Source: Candidatus Delongbacteria bacterium (lineage in GTDB: Bacteria > UBA4055). From it: a stretch of DNA of 7,835 nt. A program made the position numbers and the translations under genes. Below the pieces are notes generated by a model that was given only the letters and a program-made list of their open reading frames with translations, searched no databases and was not told where the DNA came from. Below, piece after piece: positions 5,707-7,835 of this stretch; within the stretch, counting starts at the first letter, position 1; the number at the start of each line of letters is the position of its first letter. The DNA lies in contig JAQVNT010000071.1 of NCBI GenBank assembly GCA_028702975.1, positions 1-7,835 of the forward strand. Direction: 5' to 3'.

Positions 5707-7467
5707 GTGGAAAAAAAATGGGAATATCCGAATGAGTTAGATTCCCGCAAGATTGACGAACTTAAGATCCAGACCGGTTTGCCTGAAACGGTCATCAGGC
5801 TTTTAGCTGCCAGAGGTGCGGCTACTAAAGAAGAAATAGAGCTTTTCCTGTATCCTGAAAGATCGGATTATCATGATCCGTTCATTTTAAAGGATATGGA
5901 TAAAGCAGTTGAAAGGATCACTGAGGCAATAGTCAATCGCGAGAAGATTGAAATTTGGGGAGATTATGATGTTGACGGCATCACTTCGGTAGCGGTGCTA
6001 TATTTATTCTTTCTCAAGTGGCTCGGATTAAAAGCTGAATATGTAATACCAAACAGAGAAACCGAAGGTTACGGTTTAAGCAGGAAAGGCGTACAGGAAG
6101 CCGCCTCTAACGGGATCACTCTGATTATCACTGTAGATTGCGGGATAACTTCTGTCAATGAAGTTGAATACGCGAAATCATTAGGCGTCGATGTTATAAT
6201 TACGGATCATCACGAACCTGATAAAGAGCTTCCCGCCGCCTACGCGATCATAGATCCAAAAAGAACTGACTGCAAATACCCTTTTAAGCATCTCGCCGGA
6301 GTCGGCGTGGCTTTCAAGCTGATACAGGGCATTCTTTTGAAGAACGAAATGTCTCCGAAGATCATTAAGGAATTTCTTGATATAGCAACTATCGGAACTG
6401 CAGCTGATATCGTACCTTTAATGGGTGAGAACAGGAAGATAGTTTCCGAAGGACTGACATTTCTTGAGAACTGCAACAATATCGGTATATCGGCACTATT
6501 GAAAAAGCTTAACCTGTTCCAGAAAAAGATCAAGGTCAGCAATATACTTTTCGGACTGGCCCCCAGATTGAATGCCGTAGGAAGAATGGGTGATGCGAAC
6601 AGAGCAGTTAAACTTCTTCTGAGCAACGATCCTTATGAAGCCTCCCAGATAGTCGAAGAGCTTGAGACCGAGAATAAAAGAAGGCGGGAATTCGATACTG
6701 ACACTTTAGCTGAAGCCATCAGGATCATCGAACAGGATGATCATTTCGACCCTGAATTCAATAAGAGTATAGTTGTATCCAACGATAACTGGCATGTGGG
6801 GGTTATCGGGATAGTCGCCTCCAGGCTCGTTGAAAAATATTACAGACCGAGCGTCGTTATATCGGTCAATAATGGAGTGGGAAAGGGATCATGCAGATCT
6901 ATTCCGGGCGTTAATATCTATGAGGTTCTTACAGAGTGTTACAAGCTTAATCTTCTTGAGCAGGAGAATTTTGGGGGTCACGACTACGCCGCAGGATTCG
7001 AGATAGACAGCAAAAATATACCGGCCTTCAAGCAGAAATTCAGCGAGATCATAAAGAACACTATACCGGATAAAGATTTCAACCAGCTTTTAAAGATAGA
7101 CCTGAAAATTGATTTCAGCGATATAGGGAAAGATATAGTAGATTCACTAAGAATGTTCGAACCGTTCGGGCCTGCTAACGAACAGCCGCTATTCGCTTCA
7201 GAGAATATTGAAATTCACGGCGATATTAAGATCGTAGGCAACAGATCCAATACTTTCGATCACAAGCTTAAGACGAAACAGAATCATCTTAAGTTAAAGG
7301 TCAGGCAGGGTAATTATGTGTTCGACGCGATAGGGTTCAATCTTGCGCATAAATTCGATCTGGTCAACGAACTCAGGAGCGGACTGAAGATCGCCTATTA
7401 TATTGATGAGAATGTGTGGAACAGCAATTCCTATATACAGCTTAAACTTCAGGATATTACAAGCTGA
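5707..7467 (+). CDS. recJ: Single-stranded-DNA-specific 5'-3' exonuclease RecJ
   Basis: DHH-superfamily nuclease of 586 aa (E. coli RecJ is 577) that digests ssDNA 5' to 3' in RecF-pathway recombination, mismatch repair and base excision repair. Motifs in order: GDYDVDGITS at 85-94 (metal Asp86, Asp88), TVDCG at 142-146 (Asp144), TDHH at 166-169, GTAADIVPL at 230-238 (Asp234), PRLNAVGRMG at 286-295, and in the DHHA1 domain VGVIGIVASRL at 364-374 and GGHDYAAGF at 423-431. EPFGPANEQPLF at 485-496 leads into the C-terminal OB-like domain. All key residues are intact. The start is GTG at 5707 with a weak AGG at 5698-5700; family alignment begins at about residue 5 (W), so this start is right. No terminator separates it from the gene that follows 3 nt later. 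Confidence 0.96.
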   Translation: MEKKWEYPNELDSRKIDELKIQTGLPETVIRLLAARGAATKEEIELFLYPERSDYHDPFILKDMDKAVERITEAIVNREKIEIWGDYDVDGITSVAVLYLFFLKWLGLKAEYVIPNRETEGYGLSRKGVQEAASNGITLIITVDCGITSVNEVEYAKSLGVDVIITDHHEPDKELPAAYAIIDPKRTDCKYPFKHLAGVGVAFKLIQGILLKNEMSPKIIKEFLDIATIGTAADIVPLMGENRKIVSEGLTFLENCNNIGISALLKKLNLFQKKIKVSNILFGLAPRLNAVGRMGDANRAVKLLLSNDPYEASQIVEELETENKRRREFDTDTLAEAIRIIEQDDHFDPEFNKSIVVSNDNWHVGVIGIVASRLVEKYYRPSVVISVNNGVGKGSCRSIPGVNIYEVLTECYKLNLLEQENFGGHDYAAGFEIDSKNIPAFKQKFSEIIKNTIPDKDFNQLLKIDLKIDFSDIGKDIVDSLRMFEPFGPANEQPLFASENIEIHGDIKIVGNRSNTFDHKLKTKQNHLKLKVRQGNYVFDAIGFNLAHKFDLVNELRSGLKIAYYIDENVWNSNSYIQLKLQDITS

Positions 7468-7470
7468 AAA

Positions 7471-7797
7471 ATGAAGATCTTTACGATCAGCGACGGTTAT
7501 TTTTATACTAAATACAGCTCTCTCAAAAACAGGCTAAGACTTCCTGTAAATGTTTATCTCGTTCAGGAAGAAAACCGTAAGATTCTCATTGATGCGGGGC
7601 CGGGAATTTCAGAAAAGTATGATAAAGAGAAATATGAGATCGATAAGCCCAGAAATCTTTTAACTGCGTTATCTGAACTCGGAATGCAAGCCGGTGATAT
7701 TGACATGGTTATACTGACTCATCTTCATTTCGATCATTCTGACGGTACGGCTGCTCCTGACGGATCGGCTGTTTTAAGAATGCAGTTCATGTTATAA
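7471..7797 (+). CDS. Metallo-beta-lactamase-fold hydrolase, N-terminal part; frame ends early at a probable indel
   Basis: This open frame encodes the first half of an MBL-fold metal hydrolase. Seen: an N-terminal strand and SDGYF, a NRLRLPVNVYLV strand pair, ILIDAGPG (family (L/I)DxGxG at about 35-42), and the metal motif THLHFDHSDG at about 83-92 (HxHxDH). This layout resembles the lactonase-like MBL hydrolases, but the substrate cannot be told. The family is usually well over 200 aa, whereas this frame stops at 108 aa (TAA 7795-7797). The last few residues (RMQFML) do not look like the family, and the expected sequence resumes in the -1 frame from 7776. It starts 3 nt after the recJ stop with no ribosome-binding site at normal distance, so it is probably translationally coupled to recJ. 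Confidence 0.85.
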   Translation: MKIFTISDGYFYTKYSSLKNRLRLPVNVYLVQEENRKILIDAGPGISEKYDKEKYEIDKPRNLLTALSELGMQAGDIDMVILTHLHFDHSDGTAAPDGSAVLRMQFML

Positions 7798-7835
7798 GTG
7801 AGACGGAGTGGAATTATTTTATGGAGTTCGGTGGT
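7776..7835 (+). other. Continuation of the MBL-fold hydrolase in the -1 frame (runs off the window)
   Basis: Read from AAG at 7776, the sequence gives KNAVHVISETEWNYFMEFGG without a stop to the last base. This matches what MBL hydrolases of this type carry after the HxHxDH motif: a strand of the form 'FpnA.y.vs..Ew'. With one extra T in the T4 run at 7772-7775, codons would read Ala-Val-Phe-Lys-Asn-Ala and join both parts smoothly. I therefore treat 7471-7835 as one gene broken by a 1-base deletion that may be real or a sequencing error. Confidence 0.75.

Noticed and set aside
6240..6626. 128-codon minus-strand open frame opposite recJ
   Set aside because: It overlaps conserved RecJ motifs on the other strand and resembles nothing known.
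7769..7778. Programmed -1 frameshift site in the MBL gene
   Set aside because: The codons GTT TTA do not form an X XXY YYZ slippery heptamer and re-pair poorly after a -1 slip; a 1-base deletion in the T run is simpler.

Overview
The window is a compact stretch of bacterial chromosome in which nearly every gene lies on the + strand. It contains housekeeping genes for DNA and RNA metabolism, one tRNA and the RNase P RNA. The coding sequences are rich in Lys/Glu/Ile and use mostly AGA/AGG for arginine. The two promoters I can see have a sigma-70 layout (TTGACA, 17 bp, AT-rich -10), several starts have GGAG-type Shine-Dalgarno sites, the RNase P RNA looks type A, and one protein has a Sec signal peptide. 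This fits a bacterium of moderate to low GC. I cannot name the phylum; an uncultured or candidate-phylum genome is only a guess. There are no signs of phage, insertion sequences, CRISPR or defence genes.

Layout: (1) 1-169, the 3' end of an endonuclease III gene with its Fe-S cysteine cluster. (2) 170-1714, a promoter, an M18-family metallo-aminopeptidase and an intrinsic terminator. (3) 1715-2437, a TrmJ-type tRNA ribose methyltransferase whose start codon abuts that terminator. (4) 2444-2604, a strong promoter, a small perfect palindrome, a tRNA with anticodon CAU and no encoded CCA, and a terminator. (5) 2623-4498, a NIF3/YqfO family protein and a coiled-coil protein with a C4 zinc ribbon, 16 bp apart. 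(6) 4502-4841, rnpB, starting 3 nt after the preceding stop codon. (7) 4870-5664, an exported protein I do not recognise. (8) 5707-7467, recJ, with a GTG start. (9) 7471 to the end, a metallo-beta-lactamase-fold hydrolase that runs off the window and appears frame-disrupted at about 7771-7776.

From 2623 onward the genes are tightly packed with no convincing internal promoter or terminator, so they are probably transcribed together. That would put DNA repair (recJ) and tRNA maturation (rnpB) in one transcription unit with genes of unclear role. The themes are DNA repair (nth, recJ), tRNA supply and modification (trmJ, tRNA, rnpB) and peptide turnover (M18 peptidase).

I see no clear new multi-gene system. 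The points most worth a second look are the probable indel in the last gene, the hairpin between the Shine-Dalgarno site and start codon of trmJ, the palindrome at the tRNA start site, and the unknown secreted protein between rnpB and recJ.
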